From assembly GCA_028821775.1 (NCBI GenBank), contig JAPKFB010000046.1, forward strand, positions 1-40,728: a stretch of DNA of 40,728 nt, read 5' to 3'. The position numbers were made by a program, and so were the translations under genes. Shown in pieces: positions 16,851-24,066 of the stretch. The stretch comes from Roseibacillus sp. GTDB lineage: Bacteria; Verrucomicrobiota; Verrucomicrobiia; Verrucomicrobiales; Akkermansiaceae. The notes under the pieces are model-generated. The model saw only the letters and a program-made list of their open reading frames with translations, did no database searches and was not told the DNA's origin. The stretch's first letter is position 1. Each line of letters opens with the position of its first letter.

Positions 16851-18710
16851 CTACTTGGCGACGATTCGCACGGCCACGCCCCCACGGCCGCTCATCGAAG
16901 CCTTGAGCACGGTGGTCGAATCGACTGGTCTTCTTTCGATGCCAACTTTGGTCCGGGTCGCGACTTCATTGTTGTCGAAGTAGATGATCGCTTCGAATGG
17001 CTTTCCCTTGGGGAGAAACTCGAGGTCGAGATCGAGGATGCGCGGGGCGCCCGCATTGAAGCAGCCGACAAACCAATCGTCACCGCTGCGCCGCGCAATG
17101 GCAGCGTACTTTCCGATCTTGCCATGAAGAACCTTGGTCTCATCCCAAGTTGTGGGGAGGTATTTGAAGAATTCCAGCTCGGGCTCGTTCTGGGCGCTGG
17201 AAGGCTGATCGTACCAAAAGAGGAACTGCCAGGCACTGAAGAAGCAAATCGTTTTCGCGAGCTGCGTGGCATGGGAAGTGGTCTGATCAACGAAGCCGTT
17301 GTAGTAGCAGAAGGTGTGATCGGAGGGAGCGCAAATCCCACGGGTGAAGAGGGTGGCGAGCGCTTGCTCGTTGGGCGGGCGGGTTTCATCGCCGGCAATG
17401 CCTTCCGCAGTCATGAAGTTGGGATAGGTGCGCTGCCAACCAGTCATGCGGTACTCGTCGTGGACATCCACCATGATCTTGTGCTTCGCACACTTGGCAA
17501 TGGCCTCGTGCATCCAGCTGGTCCATTTCTGATCGCCGTGTTGCACGAAACCGAATTTCAAACCAGCAATGCCCCACTTCTCGTAGATGGGCAGCAAGTT
17601 GTCGAGGTCGGCTTCAAGGTGGCGGCGGTTGACGTAGAGAATCACACCGATGCGATTGTTCTTTGCGTATTTGATGACGCGAGGAAGATCGAGATTGGGA
17701 CGCGCAACGGTGCTTGCGTCAGCCTCTTCGTCCTGCTGGTTTCCGTACCATCCGGCGTCGAATTCAATGAACTCGAGTCCATACTTTACCGCAAAGTCGA
17801 CGCAGGCGAGACCGCCATCGGTGGAGAGGGTGACTTCGCGGATGACTTTGCCCGGCTTGATCCAGCTCGGGTCCGCGATTTTGTTGGGCTCGTTGAGATT
17901 GAGAAGAATGTCGTTGTTCTCCAGCAGTTCTCCGGGACGGTCGCCGGCCATCACCACTCGCCAGGGCGTCTTCATGGGTAAGCTGCTCCGCACGGGGCTG
18001 TGCAGCCTGGAAACCAGGGTGTGCGCTTTATCCGAAGAAGGACGCAGACGCATGCGGGCAAAGTCGATCATCGCGGCCTCGGCAATCGCGATGACCGTGC
18101 CGCCGCCGGTCTCCAACACGCAGGGTCGCTCCACGGTGTGCTTGAGATCGCTGAGTTTCATCTTGCTGTATTTTCCCTGGGCGGAATAGACCGCCCAGAG
18201 GTCGTGATCCTTCCCGAAGTTGAACTCGGTTTCTTCGCTCGTGATTCTGATCTCCTTGACGTCACCTTGCTTTTCGATCAGGTAGCGAAAGGCAACGCCC
18301 TGATCATAGGCGCGGACTTCAAGAGCGAAGGGGCCGGGAGCGATCTGGCGCGGATAGGTCACGGTGGCTGCCATGAAGGAGTCCTTCACCGTGGATCGCT
18401 CGCCCCAAACTGGCTTCCAGTCGCTCTCTTGAGCCGATCTTTTACTGAGCCCCGGAGTTTGAAAACCAGCAGTCCAAGCGACTTCGCCGTCGAGAATGAA
18501 GCCCAGTCCGCTTGGCGCGATGATTTCCTCGTCATGGTGGATCACCCGGTAGAGGGGATGCCCACTCTTGCTGAGTGAGAACCCGATCTTGTAGTCGCCA
18601 CCTGGAGAGGGAATCTCTTGCCACTTGGCGGCGTTGGCACCGGCGCTGAGTCCTGAAACAAAGGCCAGAGAGAGCGCGATGATGAGTTGAAGGGACGGTG
18701 GATTGCGCAT
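16851..18710 (-). CDS. Glycoside hydrolase family 97 (alpha-glucosidase/alpha-galactosidase)
   Basis: A 619-residue exported GH97 enzyme that cleaves alpha-linked glucosides or galactosides. Signal peptide MRNPPSLQLIIALSLAFVSG; N-terminal beta-sandwich about 30-275 (SPGGDYKIGFSLSKSGHPLY, AYDQGVAFRY); catalytic barrel about 285-520 (FIEFDAGWYG, GIAGLKFGFV, DVHDEYRMTG, NFMTAEGIAGDE, WQFLFWYDQP); and a C-terminal all-beta domain (GDDWFVGCFNAG). The position I align with the nucleophile Asp of retaining GH97 galactosidases appears to be Gly387 in LKFGFV. This suggests the inverting branch, with Glu419 and Glu436 as candidate catalytic or calcium-linked acids (from memory of the family). The frame extends to 18863, but the signal peptide sets the start at 18710. 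A 107 bp spacer separates it from a divergent esterase-like gene. Confidence 0.93.
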   Translation of the reverse strand: MRNPPSLQLIIALSLAFVSGLSAGANAAKWQEIPSPGGDYKIGFSLSKSGHPLYRVIHHDEEIIAPSGLGFILDGEVAWTAGFQTPGLSKRSAQESDWKPVWGERSTVKDSFMAATVTYPRQIAPGPFALEVRAYDQGVAFRYLIEKQGDVKEIRITSEETEFNFGKDHDLWAVYSAQGKYSKMKLSDLKHTVERPCVLETGGGTVIAIAEAAMIDFARMRLRPSSDKAHTLVSRLHSPVRSSLPMKTPWRVVMAGDRPGELLENNDILLNLNEPNKIADPSWIKPGKVIREVTLSTDGGLACVDFAVKYGLEFIEFDAGWYGNQQDEEADASTVARPNLDLPRVIKYAKNNRIGVILYVNRRHLEADLDNLLPIYEKWGIAGLKFGFVQHGDQKWTSWMHEAIAKCAKHKIMVDVHDEYRMTGWQRTYPNFMTAEGIAGDETRPPNEQALATLFTRGICAPSDHTFCYYNGFVDQTTSHATQLAKTICFFSAWQFLFWYDQPSSAQNEPELEFFKYLPTTWDETKVLHGKIGKYAAIARRSGDDWFVGCFNAGAPRILDLDLEFLPKGKPFEAIIYFDNNEVATRTKVGIERRPVDSTTVLKASMSGRGGVAVRIVAK

Positions 18711-18817
18711 ATCGTTGGAGGCGGAAGGGCTTGCGTGTATAGGAGGATGAAGAACGGGGGGCAAGACAATCGGTGCGCCGTTGACGGATAAGCGAGGGAG
18801 GAACAAGATCCACCGGG

Positions 18818-19762
18818 ATGAGATTTCTTCACGGGCTGATGGCGCTCTTGGTTCTCGCTGCACTTGGTGCGAACGGACAGGAATTCGAGGACATCGAATA
18901 CCTCAGCGCGGCCGACAAGAGCTGGCAGCGGGCGATGTTCTTCGATCCCAAATCGAAGGAGGCCGTGCCGTTGGTAGTGGTCCTTCATACCTGGTCGGGC
19001 AACTACAATCAGAAGTTTCACGAGCCGATCCGGAAATGGTGCATGGAAAAGGGATGGGCCTACCTTCATCCGGATTTTCGGGGTCCTGCCCGGCGGCCGG
19101 AAGCGACGGGCTCCGACCTGGTGGTGAAGGATATCGTGAGCGCAGTGGATTTTGCCAAGAAGACGAGCAGGATCGATGCCTCGGCGGTGTTTCTGGTCGG
19201 CACTTCTGGGGGTGGCTACCACTGTCTCGTGATGGCGGGAAGACATCCTGAAATTTGGTCCGGAGTCTCGGCATGGGCATCGATCTCGGATTTGAAAGCG
19301 TGGTATGAAGAGCAGAAGGGTAAGAATTACGGGGCCGACATCGTGAAGTCCTGTGGGGGTATTCCTGGCGACAGTGCGGAGGTGGACAGGCAATATCGCC
19401 TGCGCTCACCCTTGAGTTATTTGGCGAGGGCCAAGGGCAAGGTCGCCCTGCACATCAACGCCGGAATCAAGGATGGACACACCGGGAGCGTCCCGATCAG
19501 CCATAGCCTTCTCGCCTTCAATGAAGTCGCGGAGCTTGCAGACCGCATTTCGGAGGAGGAGATTCGTTTCTTTACCGAGAGGGCTCAAGTGCCTGAATCA
19601 TTGAAGAAGGACACCGCGGATGCCAGCTATGGCAAGAACCAGCCGCTCTTTCGGAGATCATCCGCGAGTGCGACGGTCACCATCTTCGATGGGGGACACG
19701 AGATCGTGCAACCCGCGGCGATCGCTTGGATGGAGGCCTTGTATGAACACTCCCCCAAGTAG
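18818..19762 (+). CDS. Exported alpha/beta hydrolase (esterase/peptidase-like)
   Basis: A 314-residue exported serine hydrolase. Signal peptide MRFLHGLMALLVLAALGANG; the alpha/beta-hydrolase core shows the strand and oxyanion region VPLVVVLHTWSG (51-61), the nucleophile elbow VGTSGGGYH (Ser130), an acid candidate in IKDGHTG and the base in FDGGHEI (about His297). Subfamily placement lies between prolyl oligopeptidase-like and acetylxylan or feruloyl esterase-like proteins, so the substrate is unclear. It diverges from the GH97 gene and is followed after 59 bp by a second exported hydrolase on the same strand, so the two are probably co-transcribed and remove ester substituents from glycans (inference). 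Confidence 0.85.
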   Translation: MRFLHGLMALLVLAALGANGQEFEDIEYLSAADKSWQRAMFFDPKSKEAVPLVVVLHTWSGNYNQKFHEPIRKWCMEKGWAYLHPDFRGPARRPEATGSDLVVKDIVSAVDFAKKTSRIDASAVFLVGTSGGGYHCLVMAGRHPEIWSGVSAWASISDLKAWYEEQKGKNYGADIVKSCGGIPGDSAEVDRQYRLRSPLSYLARAKGKVALHINAGIKDGHTGSVPISHSLLAFNEVAELADRISEEEIRFFTERAQVPESLKKDTADASYGKNQPLFRRSSASATVTIFDGGHEIVQPAAIAWMEALYEHSPK

Positions 19763-19821
19763 GGAATGGCCATCCGCCACTTAATCTTGTGCGGGGTGCT
19801 GGGCTCTGTTGGATTGCAAGC

Positions 19822-20940
19822 ATGAGATCAGCCCTTGTTGTTGTGCTCCTGGCTGGCGCCGTTCTTCCTGCGCAAGACGGGCCCAGGCCATTCGCCCACT
19901 ATCCCCAGGAGACCAGCGCTTACCTCAAGCGCATTCAAGAGGGGGATCAGACTCACGCTTTCGGGGAGGGGAAGGACCATGCGACCTGGCAGCGGGAGGC
20001 GCGCGCGGCCTTGATCGCGGTGACGGGACTGCAGCGGATGGGGAAGGAGCTCGCAGATTTCCAGCCGGTCGTCATTCGGGGCAAGGCAAAGGTGATTGAG
20101 GGCAAGTACCTACGGTCACTTTGTGCGATCGAGACCGAGCCTGGGATCTCGATTCCCTTCTATCTTCTCGTTCCAATGGGCATTGGGGAGGGCCCTCGCC
20201 GTCCGCTCTTTCTTTGTCCTCACGGGCACGACAACAAGGGGCTGCACTCCTATGCGGGTGCCTTCAAGGACGAGGCGCATCGCAAACAGATTCTCGGGCG
20301 GGAAGGGAACATCGCGGAGCAGGCCGTGCTCCGAGGGTTTGTCGCGATCGCACCCGCCACCCGGGGATTGGCGGAGGAAGTGCTTGTGCCGGATCCCAAG
20401 GGGCGGCATGGCAAGCGTCCATGCCGAGCGCAGCTCATGCATTGCCTCCTGGCAGGGCGGACTCCGAACGGCGAACGCGTGTGGGACATGCAACGACTGC
20501 TCGATTGGGCCGTGAAGCTGCCCCAGGTGGACAAGAATCGCATCGTGATGACGGGCAATTCGGGAGGCGGGGTGCTCACCGCTTACATGGCCGCCATCGA
20601 CCAACGCATTCGAGTCGCGATTCCGAGTTGTTCCTTCACCTCGGTGACCAGCTCGGAGGGATTCATCTTCCACTGCGATTGCTGCCTCGTGCCCGGATTG
20701 CGGAACTGGGGGGGCTGGGCCGATCTGGGTGGACTGGTGGCTCCTCGGCATCTTCTCATCGTGCACGGCGTGAGCGATGGCCTGCACAGGCGTGCCGCGG
20801 TCGAGAAGACAGCGGCTGCGGTGAGCAGGATTTTCAAGGCGGCAGGGGTGCCAAATCAGATGGCCCTCAAATGGGGCGATGCCGGTCATCGCTTTTATCC
20901 TGAACTGATGTGGTCCTTCATCGAAGCAGGGCTCAAGTAG
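19822..20940 (+). CDS. Exported acetylxylan-esterase-like alpha/beta hydrolase
   Basis: A 372-residue exported hydrolase. Signal peptide MRSALVVVLLAGAVLPAQ; an N-terminal helical cap (about 30-85) typical of the large acetyl-esterase type; then IPFYLLVP, PLFLCPHGHDNKG (oxyanion region), FVAIAPATRGLAEE, the nucleophile motif MTGNSGGG (Ser247), the LLIVHGVSDGL acid region and the base in GDAGHRF (about His357). This order matches carbohydrate acetyl esterase and related ABhydrolase_7 proteins. An open frame begins at a GTG at 19789, but the ATG at 19822 starts the signal peptide directly and is preferred. It is the second gene of a two-hydrolase unit, convergent with the LamG gene at 21010. Confidence 0.85.
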   Translation: MRSALVVVLLAGAVLPAQDGPRPFAHYPQETSAYLKRIQEGDQTHAFGEGKDHATWQREARAALIAVTGLQRMGKELADFQPVVIRGKAKVIEGKYLRSLCAIETEPGISIPFYLLVPMGIGEGPRRPLFLCPHGHDNKGLHSYAGAFKDEAHRKQILGREGNIAEQAVLRGFVAIAPATRGLAEEVLVPDPKGRHGKRPCRAQLMHCLLAGRTPNGERVWDMQRLLDWAVKLPQVDKNRIVMTGNSGGGVLTAYMAAIDQRIRVAIPSCSFTSVTSSEGFIFHCDCCLVPGLRNWGGWADLGGLVAPRHLLIVHGVSDGLHRRAAVEKTAAAVSRIFKAAGVPNQMALKWGDAGHRFYPELMWSFIEAGLK

Positions 20941-21019
20941 CGTGCAGAAACTTGTAGGGCTTCGTCTCTGGAAAGGAGGCCTGCGCGGGTCCCTCGCGCA
21001 CCGCAGAAACTACTTGAGC
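20931..21019. terminator. Inverted repeats between convergent genes
   Basis: Between the 3' ends of two convergent genes lies a short hairpin, TGCGCG (20982-20987), loop of 7, CGCGCA (20995-21000). It is nested inside a wider 10 bp inverted repeat, GCTCAAGTAG (20931-20940) and CTACTTGAGC (21010-21019), which includes both stop codons. There is no T-tract. It may act as a bidirectional stop for transcription, or the outer repeat may simply reflect the shared Leu-Lys-stop ends of the two proteins. Confidence 0.4.
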
Positions 21020-21861
21020 AAAGAGCTCACGCCGTTCGCCAGGAAATGCACGCGCTTGACTTCCTCCGCACTCAGCGCCCGACTGAAACAGGAGAATTCG
21101 TCCAAGAGTCCGACGTAGTGCAAGCCGAGAAGAAGGCGCGGTGATTCGTCGCGGGCCCAGGTGAACATCTGATTCCAACCGGTCAGGGTGCCGTTGAGGG
21201 CGCCATCAAGATAGAGCTTGGCGACGGCGTCTTTCCTGCCGGTGTTGAAGTCTTCCCACGTGAACAAAATGTGAGTCCACTTGTCGGCACCAAACTTCGG
21301 ATCGGTCGAGGTCAGGAGCGGGCGTTTTGATTCGGGTAGCTCGCTGCCTTGGGGATTCCAGATCTTCTTGTCCGCAAAGGCCCCGAGGCGGAAGTCGCGC
21401 GGCTTGCCGTCCTTGTTGAAGTCGAGAAAGAAGGCGGCATCGTTCCACGCCCGGGGAGTAAGTTGGACCGGATCGCAGTAGCCCTTGGCCAGGCCGTCCA
21501 CGGGGTCGCACTTGAGCCAGAGCGAGACGCTGCCGCTCCAGTTGTTCTTGTGGTAGGCGAGGTTGTCCTGAGCTGCGTAGTAGATCCACGGAGCATCACC
21601 GGCGAGGAACTTCATGGCCTTCCCGAACTTGCCGTCGGGAGACAAGGCGCTTTTGTGATCGGTGTGGAGCCCCGCCTTGGAGAGGTTCTTTCCACGATCA
21701 ATCCAAGTGTAGAGTTTGGGGTCTCCCTTGGCGAAATCTGCCTCGAGGCCATGGTCAAAGGAGGCATGGAAGGTGAGGGCGGACTTGAGGGCGGCCTCGT
21801 CGGCAACAATGCGAGGAAGAGCCGAGAAGCCCAGGAGAAAGGCGAGCAGGAGGCGTGGCAT
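21010..21861 (-). CDS. Exported LamG-domain protein
   Basis: A 283-residue exported protein made of one LamG/concanavalin-like jelly roll. Signal peptide MPRLLLAFLLGFSALPRIVA; then LTFHASFDHGLEADFA (a typical first strand), GSVSLWLKCDP, the central strands WTHILFTWEDFN and AKLYLDGALNGTLTG, and the closing LLDEFSCFSRALSAEEV, the classic C-terminal signature of LamG-like domains. There is no catalytic motif; carbohydrate binding at the surface is inferred. In PVC bacteria such single-LamG proteins often sit next to cytochrome/DUF1501 pairs, and here a decayed DUF1501 gene lies just upstream on the other strand (129 bp spacer). The gene looks intact, so it may have outlived its partners. Confidence 0.85.
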   Translation of the reverse strand: MPRLLLAFLLGFSALPRIVADEAALKSALTFHASFDHGLEADFAKGDPKLYTWIDRGKNLSKAGLHTDHKSALSPDGKFGKAMKFLAGDAPWIYYAAQDNLAYHKNNWSGSVSLWLKCDPVDGLAKGYCDPVQLTPRAWNDAAFFLDFNKDGKPRDFRLGAFADKKIWNPQGSELPESKRPLLTSTDPKFGADKWTHILFTWEDFNTGRKDAVAKLYLDGALNGTLTGWNQMFTWARDESPRLLLGLHYVGLLDEFSCFSRALSAEEVKRVHFLANGVSSLLK

Positions 21862-21990
21862 GCCCCGAGTGGTAGATTGTTGAGGGAGGGGGGACCAGCA
21901 CTTCCGTATAACTGGTCCGAGGTTGAGAGTACACGAAATAGCTGTAATTTTTTACCAACCCGCCTCGTTGCTTTGATTTCCGATTTCCTG

Positions 21991-22727
21991 ATGCGTCCTC
22001 TTTTGAGGAGTTTCCTTGGCACCCTCGGTGCAGGGGCGGCATTCGCCGGTGAACGGGGCGGCGGTGTGGGCCAACGGCTATCTGCCGGCAGCGTATCAGG
22101 GAACTCTTTTGCGAGAGAAGGGCGCGCTGATCCTGAACCTGGGGCGTCCCCACTCGCTGACCGAAGCAACGCCTACTCTGTACGGGCTCGATGACAGCAA
22201 GGTGGCGGGATTTGGTCGACAGTGTTTGCTGGCCCGGCGTCTGATGGAGTGGGGAGTGCGCTACACGATGTTGCTTCACGGAGTGCAGATCGGCTCCGAG
22301 AGCTGGGATCACCATGGCAAGGTGCGCGATGGCATGAAGAAGAACGCCCGGGAAGTGGATCAGCCCGTGGGGCCCCTCTTGGAGGATCTCAAACAGCGGG
22401 GATTGCTGGGAGAGGCTCTCTTGGTGTGGGCTTCGGAGATGGGGCGCACACCGTTCGTGAACGGAAGCAACCCCGGACGCGAACACAATTCCCGCGCCCT
22501 CTGCATGTGGATGGCCGAAGGCGATGTGAAAGGTGAGGTCACGGTGGGGGCCACCGATGAATACAGCCTGCGATCAGTTGGGGGAGGGGATTCAAATTCG
22601 CGATGTCGACGGCACGATTCTCGACCTGATGGGCCTGCACGACGAACAACTGACCTATCGGCATCCCGGACGGATTCGCAAGCTCACCGATATCGGTGGC
22701 AAGGTGCTTCGGCAGATCATCAGCTGA
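21991..22727 (+). pseudogene. DUF1501 pseudogene (internal deletion plus frameshift)
   Basis: The N-terminus MRPLLRSFLGTLGAGAAFAG resembles the twin-arginine-like leader of DUF1501 proteins. At about 22041-22046 it is joined, in another frame, to the middle of the family: SPVNGAAVWANGYLPAAYQG, then GRQCLLARRLMEWGVRY, SESWDHHGKVRDGM, LLEDLKQRGLLGEALLVWAS, EMGRTPFVNGSNPGREHN and VTVGATDEYSL. Roughly 150-200 residues are missing. A second, one-base shift occurs in the G-rich tract at 22580-22589, after which the true C-terminus continues in frame +1 (IQIRDVDGTILDLMGL, LTYRHPGRIRKLTDIGGKVL, stop 22725-22727). The single-base shift could be a sequencing error, but the internal deletion could not. 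No PSCyt/DUF1549 partner is left upstream. It ends 8 bp from the convergent L,D-transpeptidase gene. Confidence 0.88.
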
Positions 22728-22735
22728 ACATCGCG

Positions 22736-23443
22736 CTACTTGCGTACGATCTTGATGGGAGTGCCCTTGTTGATCCACTCGTAGAAGAAGCGGGCCGGAT
22801 TTCCATCGGTGAGGTAGGGGACCCGCACGCAACCGTGCGAAGCGGGGAACTTCGGGACTGACTTGTATCCGTGGATGAAAATGTGTCCGGTGACCTGTAC
22901 GCTGTAGGGCATGTAGGCGTTGTTGTAGCGGCTCGAATAATGTTTGCGGGCCTTGTAGGGACCGGCGGAGTAGTCGCCACTTGGGGTCCGGCCCCGTTTT
23001 CCCGAGCTGACCCGTGTTTCAAGAACGAGGCGTTGGCCCTCCCAGGCGCGGAGCTTTTGCTGGGCCAAATTGATCTCGGCGCGTTTCTCTCTTTTGACGA
23101 CATTGAAGTAACGGTCCTTGATGGCGACTTTGGTGACGGAACCATCCTCTTCGACGGTGACTTCCGCTCCCGCCTTGGCGAGATCAACAAGGCTGATGAG
23201 ATTGGTGCCATCGGTGAAGGTGCGGAGGAGCTTGGTCGAGATTGTTGTGCCGTTGAGAATGATCTTGCCGCGCTTGTCATCGATGGTAGGGGTCCATGCG
23301 AGGTGATTGGCGGCTTCCTCGAGCGGGAGAAAAGTTCGCTTTTGGTCGACCGCGAAGGTGATGGCTTCCGAGGAGGGCGCGGCCATGCTGGCCATCGGAA
23401 GGGCAAGGATTGCAGCAAGGGTGAAGAGGGAAAGGAATTTCAT
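22736..23443 (-). CDS. L,D-transpeptidase (YkuD) with N-terminal substrate domain
   Basis: A 235-residue exported enzyme that forms 3-3 crosslinks in peptidoglycan or attaches proteins to it. Signal peptide MKFLSLFTLAAILALPMASM; residues about 25-100 resemble the copper-amine-oxidase-like N-terminal fold (KRTFLPLEEAANHLAWTP, TNLISLVDLAKAGAEV), here probably a cell-wall-facing module. The YkuD domain is about 105-235, beginning INLAQQKLRAWEGQRLV. The catalytic motif is HGYKSVPKFPASHGCVRV, with nucleophile Cys205 and His203. Length is typical. A TTG frame extends upstream to 23494, but ATG 23443 starts the signal peptide. It is not part of an obvious operon and is convergent with the DUF1501 pseudogene. 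Confidence 0.92.
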   Translation of the reverse strand: MKFLSLFTLAAILALPMASMAAPSSEAITFAVDQKRTFLPLEEAANHLAWTPTIDDKRGKIILNGTTISTKLLRTFTDGTNLISLVDLAKAGAEVTVEEDGSVTKVAIKDRYFNVVKREKRAEINLAQQKLRAWEGQRLVLETRVSSGKRGRTPSGDYSAGPYKARKHYSSRYNNAYMPYSVQVTGHIFIHGYKSVPKFPASHGCVRVPYLTDGNPARFFYEWINKGTPIKIVRK

Positions 23444-24066
23444 GGCGGAGAGAATGGCGATGCGCAGAATTACGTTTGTGATACGGTCACTCAAGCTGAT
23501 TTCTTGTGGGGGGTGAGGATTGCCCAGCAGCTTAAATGAGCTGAAGGATTGAGGTGTAAATTGATGAGCTCACCAGCGAAGGTGATCGTCTCGCTGAGCT
23601 CCGGGAAGGGCCTCGCCTAATTGACTGGTCCGGCTGAAGTTGCGGTAGGAGTGGTCGGGATGGAACCACCTTCGAATTCTGGTAGATCTCGGCTCAGTTG
23701 AAACGATGGTGAGAATTTCTTGGACTGACGATTTTCTGGTAATGGGGTCTCCTGGCGGCGGCTGGCCAGGCAAGGCGGTGCAGGATGAGGAGGCGCTTCT
23801 GAATCATGCGGCCGAACGGCGGTGAAGCAAGAAACGTGTGGACGATGGATTGGTCCTCGCGATCCGGCCGAGGCCTCACCTCTTCATGTGTCGCTCTAAT
23901 TTGAAGGATTGGCAAAGCGAGCTGGGGCCGGAGGGGGGAGATGCGAGGGGATTTGGGGATGCCGCCATGACGCGAGCTCGAAAGGCCCCTGGAGAGTGGT
24001 TTTTCCTGCCTCACCCGCAAATGTGATCGCCTCGAATCGTGGATGCTCTACCCTATTGAGCGAGAG
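23444..24066. other. 623 bp without a recognised gene
   Basis: The spacer between the divergent L,D-transpeptidase gene and cytochrome/DUF1501 pair A should hold both promoters. Frames of 39 to 108 codons occur on both strands (for example minus 23694-24020), but they are Arg/Pro-rich, lack conserved motifs and have no ribosome site. Given the decayed genes elsewhere in the window this could be old coding DNA, but no family could be named. Confidence 0.4.

Noticed and set aside
23694..24020. 108-codon minus-strand ORF between the L,D-transpeptidase and pair A
   Set aside because: Pro/Arg/Ser-rich, no start signal, no motif; considered as a transposase remnant but no catalytic pattern was found.
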